This document shows positions 47,436 to 57,369 of a stretch of DNA of 64,000 nucleotides, one piece after another. Below the pieces are notes generated by a model. That model searched no databases. It saw only the letters and a program-made list of their open reading frames with translations, and was not told where the DNA came from. Origin of the DNA: Chersky-840 sp963810195 (GTDB taxonomy: Bacteria; Actinomycetota; Acidimicrobiia; Acidimicrobiales; UBA8190); the NCBI GenBank assembly GCA_963810195.1, contig CAWEMO010000001.1, positions 682,001-746,000 on the forward strand. The letters are read 5' to 3'. Position numbers and translations under genes: made by a program. The number at the start of each line of letters is the position of its first letter. Position 1 is the first letter of the stretch.

Positions 47436-48491
47436 GTGTCCATCGACATCGAGGCGCTCCTGGGCGACGAGGCCAACAGCCTTCTCACCCACACGTGCAA
47501 GGGAGTCACGACCGACGAGCTCACGCTCCCGGGACCCGACCACATCGACCGCGTCTTCATCGGCACCGACCGACCGATCCCGGTGGTCCGCAACCTCGCC
47601 GCCCTGTACCAGCACGGCCGGCTGGGAGGGACCGGGTACCTCTCCATCCTCCCGGTCGACCAGGGCATCGAGCACTCCGCCGCGGCCAGCTTCTCCAAGA
47701 ACCCCGCCTATTTCGACCCCGCCAACCTGGTGGAGCTGGCGCTGGCGGGGGGGTCCTCGGCCATCGCCACCACCCTCGGCGGCCTCGGCGCCGTGGCCCG
47801 GCGCTACGCGCACCGCATCCCGTTCATCGTCAAGCTCAACCACAACGAGTTCCTCCACTACCCGAGCCAGTACGACCAGGTCATGTTCGGCTCGGCCCGC
47901 CAGGCGGCCGACCTCGGCGCCATCGGCGTGGGCGCCACCATCTACTTCGGCTCCGAGGAGAGCGACCGCCAGATCCAGGAGGTGCGCGCCGCCTTCGCCG
48001 AGGCCCACGAGCTGGGGATGTTCACCGTCTTGTGGTGCTACCTGCGCAACGCGGCCTTCAAGACCAAGGAGGCGGACTACCACGTCTCCGCGGATCTCAC
48101 CGGCCAGGCCAACCACATCGGCGTCACCCTCGAGGCCGATCTCATCAAGCAGAAGCAGCCCGAGAACAACGGCGGCTACACCGCGCTCAACTTCGGCAAG
48201 ACCGACCCCCTCGTCTACGACCACCTGACGACGGACAACCCCATCGACCTCACCCGCTGGCAGGTCCTGAACTGCTACGCGGGCCGTATCGGGCTCATCA
48301 ACTCCGGGGGGGAGTCCAAGGGCTCCGACGACCTCGCCCAGGCCGTGCGCACCGCGGTGATCAACAAGAGAGCCGGCGGCACAGGGCTGATCGTGGGGCG
48401 CAAGGCGTTCCAGCGGCCCACGGACGAAGGCGTGGCGCTGCTCCACGCCGTGCAGGACGTCTTCCTCGACGACTCGGTCACCATCGCCTAG
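47436..48491 (+). CDS. fbaB: Class I fructose-bisphosphate aldolase (DhnA/FbaB type)
   Basis: This 351-aa protein has the archaeal-type class I pattern: YLSILPVDQGIEHSAAASF, PFIVKLNHNEFLHYP, GAIGVGATIYFGSEES, TGLIVGRKAFQRP. The Schiff-base Lys cannot be assigned with confidence from sequence alone. It should split fructose 1,6-bisphosphate or run in reverse. A ribosome-binding site (GGAGG) precedes GTG 47436, and TAGGCT at 47352-47357 may be the -10 box of an 80-nt leader. Confidence 0.92.
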   Translation: MSIDIEALLGDEANSLLTHTCKGVTTDELTLPGPDHIDRVFIGTDRPIPVVRNLAALYQHGRLGGTGYLSILPVDQGIEHSAAASFSKNPAYFDPANLVELALAGGSSAIATTLGGLGAVARRYAHRIPFIVKLNHNEFLHYPSQYDQVMFGSARQAADLGAIGVGATIYFGSEESDRQIQEVRAAFAEAHELGMFTVLWCYLRNAAFKTKEADYHVSADLTGQANHIGVTLEADLIKQKQPENNGGYTALNFGKTDPLVYDHLTTDNPIDLTRWQVLNCYAGRIGLINSGGESKGSDDLAQAVRTAVINKRAGGTGLIVGRKAFQRPTDEGVALLHAVQDVFLDDSVTIA

Positions 48492-48608
48492 AAACTTGGG
48501 CGCCTAGAGATTTGGGCGCCGAGAACCCCGGGAATTCACCGCGTCGGGGCGATCCCCGGCAGCGGCCGGCCTGGGGGCACGGTGCCCGGAGCGCGTCGGT
48601 GACGGCGG

Positions 48609-48614
48609 TATGAT
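48609..48614 (+). promoter_or_regulatory. Probable -10 box for korAB
   Basis: TATGAT is a near-consensus -10 hexamer 84 nt before the korA GTG. No convincing -35 was found. Confidence 0.4.
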
Positions 48615-48698
48615 CGACGTCGAAGGGTCGGTGCTCGCGCGCCCCGCACCGGGTGGACGGTCGGGGGCGTCGGCCGGACCCGAGACAGGGGGCCGACG

Positions 48699-50614
48699 GT
48701 GTCCACCGCGACACGCCACCAGACCACCGAGCTCGACCGGGTGGTGATCCGGTTCGCCGGCGACTCGGGCGACGGCATGCAGCTGACGGGCACCCAATTC
48801 ACCTCGGTGAGCTCGGCGTTCGGGAACGACACCGCCACCCTTCCCGACTTCCCGGCGGAGATCCGGGCCCCGGCGGGAACGCTGGCGGGCGTGTCGGCCT
48901 TCCAGGTCCACATCTCGGACCACGACATCCTCACCCCCGGGGACGCCCCCAGCGTGCTCGTGGCCATGAACCCCGCCGCTCTCAAGGCCAACGTGGGCGC
49001 GGTGCCCCCCGGGGGCACCCTCATCGTCAACGTCGACGCCTTCGACGAGCGGGCCTTCGAAAAGGCGAACTACACCTCCAACCCCCTGACCGACGGCAGC
49101 CTGGTCGCCTACAAGGTGTACGAGGTGCCCATGACGTCGCTCACCATGGAGGTCGCCAAGGCGGCGGGCGTGAAACCCCGCGACGCCGAGCGCTCCAAGA
49201 ACTTCTTCGCCCTGGGCCTCGTGAGCTGGCTCTACAGCCGGCCGGTGGAGGGCACCCTGGGCTGGATCGAGAAGCGGTTCGCCACCAGCCCCATGGTGCT
49301 CGACGCCAACACCCGGGCCTTCAAGGCCGGGTACAACTTCGGGGAGACCGCCGAGCTCTTCGAGGTCAACTACCAGGTCCGGCCGGCGGCCCTGGAGCCC
49401 GGCGTCTACACCAACATCACCGGGAACACTGCCCTGGCGTGGGGGCTCATCGCCGCGGCCCACCAGGCCCATCTCCCGCTCTTTCTCGGCTCCTACCCGA
49501 TCACCCCGGCCTCCGACATCCTCCACGAGCTGTCGAAGCACAAGCACTTCGGGGTGCGCACGGTGCAGGCCGAGGACGAGATCGCCGGCGTGGGCGCCGC
49601 CATCGGGGCCGCCTTCGGGGGATCGCTCGGCGTCACCACCACCAGTGGCCCCGGCGTGGACCTCAAGTCGGAGTCCGTCGGCATGGCGGTGAGCCTCGAG
49701 CTCCCCCTCCTGGTCATCGACATCCAGCGGGGCGGGCCCTCTACCGGCCTTCCCACCAAGACCGAGCAGTCCGACCTCCTCCACGCCATGTTCAGTCGCC
49801 ACGGGGAGGCCCCGGTGCCCATCGTGGCCCCCATGACCCCATCGCACTGCTTCGACGTGGCCATCGAGGCGGCCCGCATCGCGCTCAAGTACCGGACCCC
49901 GGTGATCGTCCTCTCCGACGGGTACCTGGCCAACGGCGCCGAGCCGTGGCGGCTGCCTGACCCCGAGACCCTGCCGGACCTCCACGTGGAGTTCGCCACC
50001 GAGGCCAACCACACCGACGACGACGGCACCCCCGTGTTCTGGCCCTACCTCCGTGACGAGGAGACCCTGGCCCGCCCCTGGGCCGTGCCCGGCACGCCCG
50101 GGCTCGAGCACCGCATCGGGGCCCTGGAGAAGCAGGACGGCTCGGGCAACGTGTCCTACGACCCGACGAACCACGAGCGCATGGTCCACCTGCGCGCCGC
50201 CAAGGTCGCCGGCATCGCCCGGGACATCCCGCCCCTCGAGGTGGACGACCCGGGCGGGATGGGGGCCGCCCCCGTCCTCGTCCTCGGCTGGGGGTCGACC
50301 TTCGGCGCCATCGCGGCGGGCGTGCGCCGCCTGCGGGCCCGGGGGCTGTCGGTGGCCCACGCGCACCTGGTGCACCTCAACCCCTTCCCGGCCAACCTCG
50401 GAGACGTGGTGCGGGCCTATGACAAGGTGCTCGTCCCCGAGGCCAACCTGGGCCAGCTGGCCAAGCTGGTGCGCGCCGAGTTCCTGGTGGACGCCAAGAC
50501 GCTGAGCAAGGTCCAGGGCGTCCCGTTCCGCGCCGCGGAGATCGAGGAGGCCGTGCTCGAGATGACCGGGGCCGCGTCGGGCGCGGGCGGCGAGCAGGAG
50601 GACGTGGCCAGCTG

Positions 50615-50615
<1 letters not shown>
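48699..50615 (+). CDS. korA: 2-oxoacid:ferredoxin oxidoreductase, gamma-alpha fusion subunit
   Basis: This 638-aa protein fuses the gamma domain (FAGDSGDGMQLTGTQFT, about 15-200) to the alpha domain (SYPITPASDILHELSKHK, SGPGVDLKSESVGMAV, IQRGGPSTGLPTKTEQ). It pairs with korB to decarboxylate 2-oxoglutarate (or a related 2-oxoacid) and reduce ferredoxin, in place of the NAD-linked dehydrogenase or in a reductive pathway. Start GTG 48699. Its stop overlaps korB (TGATG). Confidence 0.94.
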
Positions 50616-51640
<1,025 letters not shown>

Positions 51641-51951
51641 ACCGCCCGGCGCCCGGGCCCGGGTCGCTCCCCGGGCATCGCAACGCGACCCCAACGCCGA
51701 CAACTCCGACAACTCCGTCGCAACGCCGGTCGATTCGGGACCTAGGTCCTACCCCGACAGTCTCAACCGCGCTCAGCGTGGCGCCGATACCTCAGCGGGC
51801 GGCTCCGGACCACCCCAGGCGGGACGTGGTCCGTGAGCCCTCGGGGGGGCATGGAACAGGGCGCTCGCGGCGCGGATCGCAGCCGTCCCGCTGCGACACA
51901 GGGGGCGTGCCGCGGCGCCGTGTTCCTCCGGCCGGACCCGGTCGACGAGCG
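51641..51951. other. Intergenic region between convergent korB and DUF1015 genes
   Basis: No convincing gene in these 311 nt. There is a perfect 12-bp palindrome GGACCTAGGTCC (51738-51749) and a hairpin at 51806-51833 (CGGACCAC / GTGGTCCG, 12-nt loop) that could be a terminator. The palindrome could be a protein-binding site, but nothing nearby supports this. Confidence 0.5.
51806..51833. terminator. Possible bidirectional terminator
   Basis: 8-bp perfect stem CGGACCAC/GTGGTCCG with a 12-nt loop, between two convergent genes, no T-run. Confidence 0.35.
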
Positions 51952-53139
51952 TCAGCCCTCCACGGTGCGGAACACCATCCCGGTGCGGGGCTTGGGGTGG
52001 AAGTACGTGCTCTTGGGCGGCATGCGCCGGCGGGCGTGGGCCCATTCGGAGATCTGGTCCACGGTGACGGGCCGCAGCAGCACGGCGGCCTGCGCGCTCC
52101 CCGACGTCACCTTGGACACGGCGGAGCGCCAGTCGTGGACATAGGCAACCTCCGCCCCGGGCACGGCGTCGAGGGCCAGAGCCACGAGGCTCGAGTCGAG
52201 GTCCGAGCCGGCCTCGGCGTACGTCTGCTCGCGCGGGGTCAACAGGGACACCTCGCCCCCCGTGACGAGGGCGAGGGCCCCGGACCCTGCCACCGATTCC
52301 ACGAGCTGGTCGTCGGCGGGCCCGGCGTGCACAATGTCGAAGAACCGGCCGAACACCTCCGCCAGGTCGACCCCGGGGGGGACGCCGGAGATGGTCCGGT
52401 GGATGGGGCCGACCGACAACTGCCCCTCGGCCAGCTCGACCACGAGCGCCATGACCAGGTCGTAGTCGCCCCGATCGCCACCGTGCGCGGCGCGTCGCTC
52501 GGCCTGGTACGTGAGGGCGGTCTCGTAGCGGTGGTGCCCGTCGGCGATCACCACGGGCGCGGCCTCCACCGCCGCCGTGATCTCGTCGACGACCTCCGGC
52601 GCGTCGAGGACCCACAGCGCGTGGGCCACCCCGTCGTCGTCGACGGCCTCGGCGAGCGGCGGCCCCGCCGGTGCGTAGGCGGTGGCCAGTCCCGCCGACA
52701 GCGACAGTCCCCAGATGGGGGAGAGGTTCGCCCGGCACGCCCGCAGCAGGTCGAGCCGGTCGCTCTTGTCCTTGGGGATGGTCTGCTCGTGGGGCAGGAT
52801 GTCCCCCCCCGGTGGCTCACACCCCAGCGCGCCGATGACCCCGGTGGTGAACCCGCCGCCGGGCACGGTCATGCGGTACGCGTAGAAGGCCGGGGCGTCG
52901 GGCACGAGCAGGCCCTCCTGGCACCAGGTGGAGAACAGGTGCGCCGCGTGCTGGTACTTGTCGAGGCCGGAGTGCGCGTCCTGCACGGGGAGCTCGACGT
53001 GGATGGCGTTGGCGGTGTGCCGGGCCGCCAGGCGCGCGCGCTCGTCGGGTCCCACCACGTCGTAGGGGGGGGCGATGACCTTGTCGAGGGGGACGGACCG
53101 GTCGTACCGCAGGCCGGCGAACGGGCGGAATCGGGGCAT
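51952..53139 (-). CDS. DUF1015 protein
   Basis: This 395-aa protein has the DUF1015 (HpsP-type) pattern: PFAGLRYDRSVPLDKVIAPPYDVV, then a central VVIADGHHRYETALTYQAE and C-terminal YFHPKPRTGMVFR. The DGHHRYETA segment looks like an active-site block. Function is not established; some members lie near amino-acid or sugar genes. ATG 53139 is preferred over the longer open frame, which overlaps the divergent pgsA-like gene. Confidence 0.85.
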   Translation of the reverse strand: MPRFRPFAGLRYDRSVPLDKVIAPPYDVVGPDERARLAARHTANAIHVELPVQDAHSGLDKYQHAAHLFSTWCQEGLLVPDAPAFYAYRMTVPGGGFTTGVIGALGCEPPGGDILPHEQTIPKDKSDRLDLLRACRANLSPIWGLSLSAGLATAYAPAGPPLAEAVDDDGVAHALWVLDAPEVVDEITAAVEAAPVVIADGHHRYETALTYQAERRAAHGGDRGDYDLVMALVVELAEGQLSVGPIHRTISGVPPGVDLAEVFGRFFDIVHAGPADDQLVESVAGSGALALVTGGEVSLLTPREQTYAEAGSDLDSSLVALALDAVPGAEVAYVHDWRSAVSKVTSGSAQAAVLLRPVTVDQISEWAHARRRMPPKSTYFHPKPRTGMVFRTVEG

Positions 53140-53199
53140 TGGCCTTGCCAAGCATAGGGGCGCCGGGGAAGTGGCCCGGGGGACGGGCGGCGCGGCTCG

Positions 53200-53205
53200 T
53201 AGAAT
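53200..53205 (+). promoter_or_regulatory. Probable -10 box for leaderless CDP-alcohol transferase gene
   Basis: TAGAAT is followed by 7 nt and GTG 53213 without a ribosome-binding site. Confidence 0.5.
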
Positions 53206-53212
53206 ACGGAGC

Positions 53213-53824
53213 GTGACCGCCGCGCCGGAGGGAGTCGACCCCGGGGCCGACCGCATCCTGACCGTGCCCAACGCCATCACCGTGCTCCGCCTGGCGTGCG
53301 TGCCCCTGTTCGTGTGGTTGCTCTTCGGCGCGCACCGCCAGACCGCGGCGGCCGTGCTGCTGGCCGCGACCGGCGCCACCGACTGGGTGGACGGGTTCGT
53401 CGCCCGGCGCTGGCACCAGGTGTCCACCGTCGGCAAGGTGCTCGACCCCGCCGCCGACCGGATCCTGGTGGGGACGGCGGTGATCTCGGTGATCGTGGCG
53501 GGGGCGGTGCCGGTGTGGTTCGGCGTGCTGACCCTGACGCGGGAGGTGCTCGTGTCCGGCGCCGTGCTCATGCTGGCGGGCCTCGGCGCGGAGCGGATCG
53601 ACGTCCTGTGGGTGGGCAAGGCGGGGACCTTCGGCCTGATGTTCGCGTACCCCACCTTCCTGCTGGCCCACGGCCACGCGGGGTGGCAGCACCCGATCGA
53701 GATCGTGGCGTGGGTGAGCGCGGTGCCCGCCATCACCCTGGCGTGGATCGCCGCCGCCGCGTACGTCCCGTTGTCGCGCCGCGCCCTCTCCCGGGGCCGC
53801 GCGAACCGGATGGCGGCGGGGTAG
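53213..53824 (+). CDS. CDP-alcohol phosphatidyltransferase (PgsA-like)
   Basis: This 203-aa membrane enzyme has the full family motif, Asp57-x2-Asp60-Gly61-x2-Ala64-Arg65-x8-Gly74-x3-Asp78-x3-Asp82, in a four- to six-helix protein. It likely makes phosphatidylglycerophosphate or a related phospholipid; the alcohol cannot be told. GTG 53213 is fixed by the -10 box. Its TAG stop (53822-53824) again begins a TAGGGT hexamer. Confidence 0.9.
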   Translation: MTAAPEGVDPGADRILTVPNAITVLRLACVPLFVWLLFGAHRQTAAAVLLAATGATDWVDGFVARRWHQVSTVGKVLDPAADRILVGTAVISVIVAGAVPVWFGVLTLTREVLVSGAVLMLAGLGAERIDVLWVGKAGTFGLMFAYPTFLLAHGHAGWQHPIEIVAWVSAVPAITLAWIAAAAYVPLSRRALSRGRANRMAAG

Positions 53825-53843
53825 GGTCGCCGATGGTGCTCCC

Positions 53844-56330
53844 ATGAAGGCGGTGATCATGGCGGGGGGCGAAGGCACGCGCCTTCGTCCCCTCACGTCC
53901 AACCAGCCCAAGCCCATGCTGCCCATGGCCAACCGGCCCATGATGGAGCACGTCGTCAACCTCCTGCGCCAGCACGGCTTCGAAGACATCGTGGTCACCG
54001 TGGCGTTCATGGCGAACGCCATCCGGAGCTACTTCGACGACGGCTCGGAGTTCGGCGTGCGCATGGTCTACGCCACCGAGGAGACGCCGCTCGGCACGGC
54101 CGGGTCGGTGCGCAACGCCCGGGACGAGCTCGACGAGCGCTTCGTCGTGATCTCGGGCGACGTCCTCACCGACCTCGACCTGACCTCGCTGGTGGCGCAC
54201 CACGAGTCGAAGGGGGCGCTGGCGACGATCGCCCTCAAGGCGGTCGACAACCCGCTCGAGTTCGGCATCGTCATCACCCGCGAGGACGGGTCGATCGAGC
54301 GCTTCCTGGAGAAGCCGACCTGGGGCCAGGTCTTCAGCGACACCATCAATACCGGCATCTACGTCCTCGAGCCCGAGATCTTCGACTTCATCCCCGAGGG
54401 CCGGGCGGTCGACTTCTCCGAGGAGGTCTTCCCCGGGGTCCTCGAGGCCGGCAAACCCCTGTTCGGCTACGTGGCCGGAGGCTACTGGGAGGACGTCGGC
54501 ACCCTCGACGCCTATCTCCGGTCCCACCAGGACATCCTCGACGAGAACGTCGCCGTCCAGATCAGCGGGTTCGCGCTGCGACCCGGCGTCTGGCTGGGCA
54601 AGGGCGCCGAGCTCGACCCCACGGCCGAGGTCCGGGGCCCGGTCATCATCGGGGACAACTGCCACGTCGGGGCGGGGGGTGTCCTGGGCGAGTACTGCGT
54701 GATCGGCGCCAACGCCCGCATCGGGGACAACGCCTCGCTCGAGCGCACGGTGGTCCACGACAACCTCTTCTTGGGCGCCGGGGGCCGCCTCGACGGCTGC
54801 GTCATCGGCCGGTCCTGCGACCTGCGCCAGGGGGTGCGCTGCGAGGAGGGCGTCGTCCTGGGCGACGAGTCCTTCGTGGGCGCCCACGCCGTCATCAAGT
54901 CGGGCGTCAAGGTGTACCCCTTCAAGACCGTGGAGGCGGGAGCCACCGTCAACACCTCGATCGTGTGGGAGTCGCGAGGAGCGCGCACCCTCTTCGGCCG
55001 CCTCGGCGTCACCGGCCTCGCCAACGTCGACATCAGCCCGGAGCTGGTCATGCGGCTGTCGATGGCGTGGGCCAGCACCCTCGAAAAGGGGAGCACCATC
55101 ACGGCCTCGCGCGACACGTCACGCGCCGCGCGCGTGCTCAAGCGGGCGATGATCGTGGGGTGCAACGCGGCGGGCGTCAACGTCGAGGACCTCGAGGTGG
55201 CCACGGTGCCCGTCACCCGGTTCCAGGTGCGTTCGGGGCGGAGCCTCGGGGGTATCACGGTCCGCCTCTTCGAGCAGGACACGCAGTCGGTCATGATCCG
55301 GTTCTTCGACCAGGACGGCATCGACATCGCCGAGCCGGCACAACGCAAGATCGAGCGGCTGTACCACCGAGAGGAGTTCCGCCGTGCCCTGGCCTCGGAG
55401 ATCGGCGACATCGGCTACGCGCCGCGCGCGCTCGAGCTCTACACCGCCGCGCTGAGCGACACCGTCGACGTGGACGCCATCGCCCGGGCCGGGTTCAAGA
55501 TGGTGCTCGACTACTCCTTCGGGACGGCGAGCTTCGTGATGCCCAACGTGCTGGCCAAGCTGGGCGCCGAGGTCCTGGTGGTCAACCCCTACGCCGCCAC
55601 CGCGGCGGTCATGGCCAGCGATCCCCGGGCCGCCGCGGAGCACGTGGCCGACCTGGTCCGGGCCTCGGGAGCCCATCTGGGGGCCGTCATCGACCCGGGG
55701 GGCGAGAACCTCACGCTCGTGGACGACGAGGGGAAGGTCTTCTCCGACGACCAGACGCTCCTGCTGCTCCTGGGCCTGGTGGTGTCCCGGACCCGGCATG
55801 CCAAGGTGGCGCTCCCGGTGGCCACGCCCATGGCAGCCGAGCACATCTGCACCGAGGCGGGCGCCGAGATCATGTGGACCAAGCTGTCGGCGACGCACCT
55901 CATGGAGGTGGCCAGCACGGGAGGGGTCACCTTCGCCGCCAGCCAGATGGGGGGGTTCATCTTCCCGCGCTTTCTCCCCGCCTTCGACGGCGTGGCGACG
56001 CTCGTCCACCTTCTCGGCATGCTGGCCCGCACCGACGAGCGCCTGTCGAAGCTGGCGAGCCGGCTGCCGCCCATCCACATCGTCCACGAGGAGATCGTCA
56101 CGCCGTGGGAGCAGAAGGGCACGGTGATGCGCACGACGGTGGAGCGCGCCCTCGGGCGCGACGTCGTCCTCGTCGACGGCGTCAAGCTCCCGGAGCCCGA
56201 CGGATGGACGCTCGTGGTCCCCGACCCGGAAGAGCCCGTCACCCACGTGTGGGCGGAGGCCCCCAGCGAGGCCGAGGCGCGCACGCGGGCCCAGGAGCAA
56301 GCCATCCGCATCCGCCAGATGATGCAGTGA
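53844..56330 (+). CDS. Sugar-1-phosphate nucleotidyltransferase / phosphomannomutase-like fusion
   Basis: This 828-aa protein has an N-terminal nucleotidyltransferase domain (MKAVIMAGGEGTRLRPLT, VVISGDVLTDLDL, FLEKPTWGQVF) and a left-handed beta-helix repeat region (about 250-360; VIIGDNCHVG, CVIGRSCDL). A phosphomannomutase-like domain (about 380-800) follows. The mutase part lacks the phosphoserine motif TASHNP (here TASRDTSRAA) and the metal motif DGDGDR (here IDPGGENL), so it is probably not a mutase. It may make GDP-mannose or another NDP-sugar for envelope glycans. Confidence 0.88.
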   Translation: MKAVIMAGGEGTRLRPLTSNQPKPMLPMANRPMMEHVVNLLRQHGFEDIVVTVAFMANAIRSYFDDGSEFGVRMVYATEETPLGTAGSVRNARDELDERFVVISGDVLTDLDLTSLVAHHESKGALATIALKAVDNPLEFGIVITREDGSIERFLEKPTWGQVFSDTINTGIYVLEPEIFDFIPEGRAVDFSEEVFPGVLEAGKPLFGYVAGGYWEDVGTLDAYLRSHQDILDENVAVQISGFALRPGVWLGKGAELDPTAEVRGPVIIGDNCHVGAGGVLGEYCVIGANARIGDNASLERTVVHDNLFLGAGGRLDGCVIGRSCDLRQGVRCEEGVVLGDESFVGAHAVIKSGVKVYPFKTVEAGATVNTSIVWESRGARTLFGRLGVTGLANVDISPELVMRLSMAWASTLEKGSTITASRDTSRAARVLKRAMIVGCNAAGVNVEDLEVATVPVTRFQVRSGRSLGGITVRLFEQDTQSVMIRFFDQDGIDIAEPAQRKIERLYHREEFRRALASEIGDIGYAPRALELYTAALSDTVDVDAIARAGFKMVLDYSFGTASFVMPNVLAKLGAEVLVVNPYAATAAVMASDPRAAAEHVADLVRASGAHLGAVIDPGGENLTLVDDEGKVFSDDQTLLLLLGLVVSRTRHAKVALPVATPMAAEHICTEAGAEIMWTKLSATHLMEVASTGGVTFAASQMGGFIFPRFLPAFDGVATLVHLLGMLARTDERLSKLASRLPPIHIVHEEIVTPWEQKGTVMRTTVERALGRDVVLVDGVKLPEPDGWTLVVPDPEEPVTHVWAEAPSEAEARTRAQEQAIRIRQMMQ

Positions 56331-56441
56331 CCTCGGGGCGGGACCGGGGCCCGGCATCGGGCGCGCACGGGGTCGCTCGGGGTTGAGCCCGGACGCCCCG
56401 GGCGCGTGGGCGCGACCCCGACGTCGTGAACGTCTTTCCGA

Positions 56442-56447
56442 TATGGT
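56442..56447 (+). promoter_or_regulatory. Probable -10 box for leaderless gcvH
   Basis: TATGGT, then 7 nt (CCCGGCC), then ATG 56455. This supports 56455 over the in-frame ATG at 56443, which lies within the box. Confidence 0.55.
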
Positions 56448-56454
56448 CCCGGCC

Positions 56455-56835
56455 ATGCTCGTGCCCGAAGACCGCCGGTACTCCGCCGACCACGAATGGG
56501 TACTGCGCGCGCAGGACGCGGTGCGGGTCGGCATCACCGACTACGCCCAGGACGCACTGGGCGACGTCGTGTACGTGGACCTGCCCGCGGTGGGAGCCAC
56601 GTTCGACGCCGGGGGGGTGCTCGGCGAGGTCGAGTCGACCAAGTCCGTGTCCGAGATCTACGCGCCGATCGCGGGGGAGGTGGCCGCAGTCAACACGGCC
56701 CTGGCCGACTCCCCTGAGCTCCTCAACACCGACCCCTACGGGGCCGGGTGGATCGCCGAGATCGCTCCCACCGACGCGGCCGCGCTCGACACACTCCTCG
56801 ACGCAGCGCGATACCGCGCGCTCATCTCCGAGTAG
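56455..56835 (+). CDS. gcvH: Glycine cleavage system H protein
   Basis: This 126-aa lipoyl carrier has YSADHEWVLR, VGITDYAQDALGDVVYVDLP and the lipoylated Lys63 in EVESTKSVSEIYAP. It shuttles the aminomethyl group between GcvP, GcvT and GcvL, none of which is in this window. In Actinobacteria gcvH commonly sits next to the FHA and ftsR genes, as here. Confidence 0.95.
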   Translation: MLVPEDRRYSADHEWVLRAQDAVRVGITDYAQDALGDVVYVDLPAVGATFDAGGVLGEVESTKSVSEIYAPIAGEVAAVNTALADSPELLNTDPYGAGWIAEIAPTDAAALDTLLDAARYRALISE

Positions 56836-56863
56836 CTCGAACGGGCGGACGCGGGGGACGGAC

Positions 56864-56869
56864 TAGCGT
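56864..56869 (+). promoter_or_regulatory. Probable -10 box for leaderless FHA gene
   Basis: TAGCGT, 7 nt (GGACGGC), then GTG 56877. The other in-frame GTG at 56868 overlaps the box. Confidence 0.5.
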
Positions 56870-56876
56870 GGACGGC

Positions 56877-57350
56877 GTGTTCTGCAACAACTGTGGGCAT
56901 CGCAACCCGCCTGACGCCAACTTCTGCTCGTCGTGCGGAGCGGTGCTCAGCCAGGGTGCGTCGGACACGACGGTGACCCTGCACCCCGTCGACGCGCAGG
57001 GCGAAGCCGGCGACGAGGAGCTCAGTGTGACACTGCCCGACCGCCCGAGCGGCACCGGGCTCCTGGTGGTGAAGCGGGGCCCGAACGCCGGAACGCGATT
57101 CGATCTCGTCACCGACGTCACCCGCGCCGGGCGCCACCCCGAGAGCGACATCTTCCTCGACGACATCACCGTGTCGCGTCGCCACGCCGAATTCCTCAAG
57201 AGCCACGGCGGGTACACGGTGCGCGACGTGGGATCGCTCAATGGCACGTACGTCAACCGCGAACGGATCGAGGAAGCGGTGCTCTCCTCGGGTGACGAGG
57301 TGCAGATCGGCAAGTTCAAGCTCGTCTACCTGGCGGCGGCCGACGAGTGA
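56877..57350 (+). CDS. Zinc-ribbon/FHA-domain protein (GarA-like)
   Basis: This 157-aa protein starts with a zinc ribbon (CNNCGHRNPPDANFCSSCG). A Thr-rich segment follows (SDTTVTLHP, about 29-37), placed like the phosphorylated TT of mycobacterial GarA. The FHA domain (about 60-155) has RAGRHPESDIFLDDITVSRRHAEF and LNGTYVNRERI. It probably binds phosphothreonine and may be controlled by a Ser/Thr kinase; GarA regulates 2-oxoglutarate metabolism in mycobacteria. korAB is 6 kb away, and any link is speculation. Confidence 0.85.
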   Translation: MFCNNCGHRNPPDANFCSSCGAVLSQGASDTTVTLHPVDAQGEAGDEELSVTLPDRPSGTGLLVVKRGPNAGTRFDLVTDVTRAGRHPESDIFLDDITVSRRHAEFLKSHGGYTVRDVGSLNGTYVNRERIEEAVLSSGDEVQIGKFKLVYLAAADE

Positions 57351-57369
57351 GCGCCTCCGGGAGGACACC

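Noticed and set aside
51738..51749. Palindrome GGACCTAGGTCC as an operator
   Set aside because: It lies between two convergent genes with no promoter nearby, so an operator role has no support.
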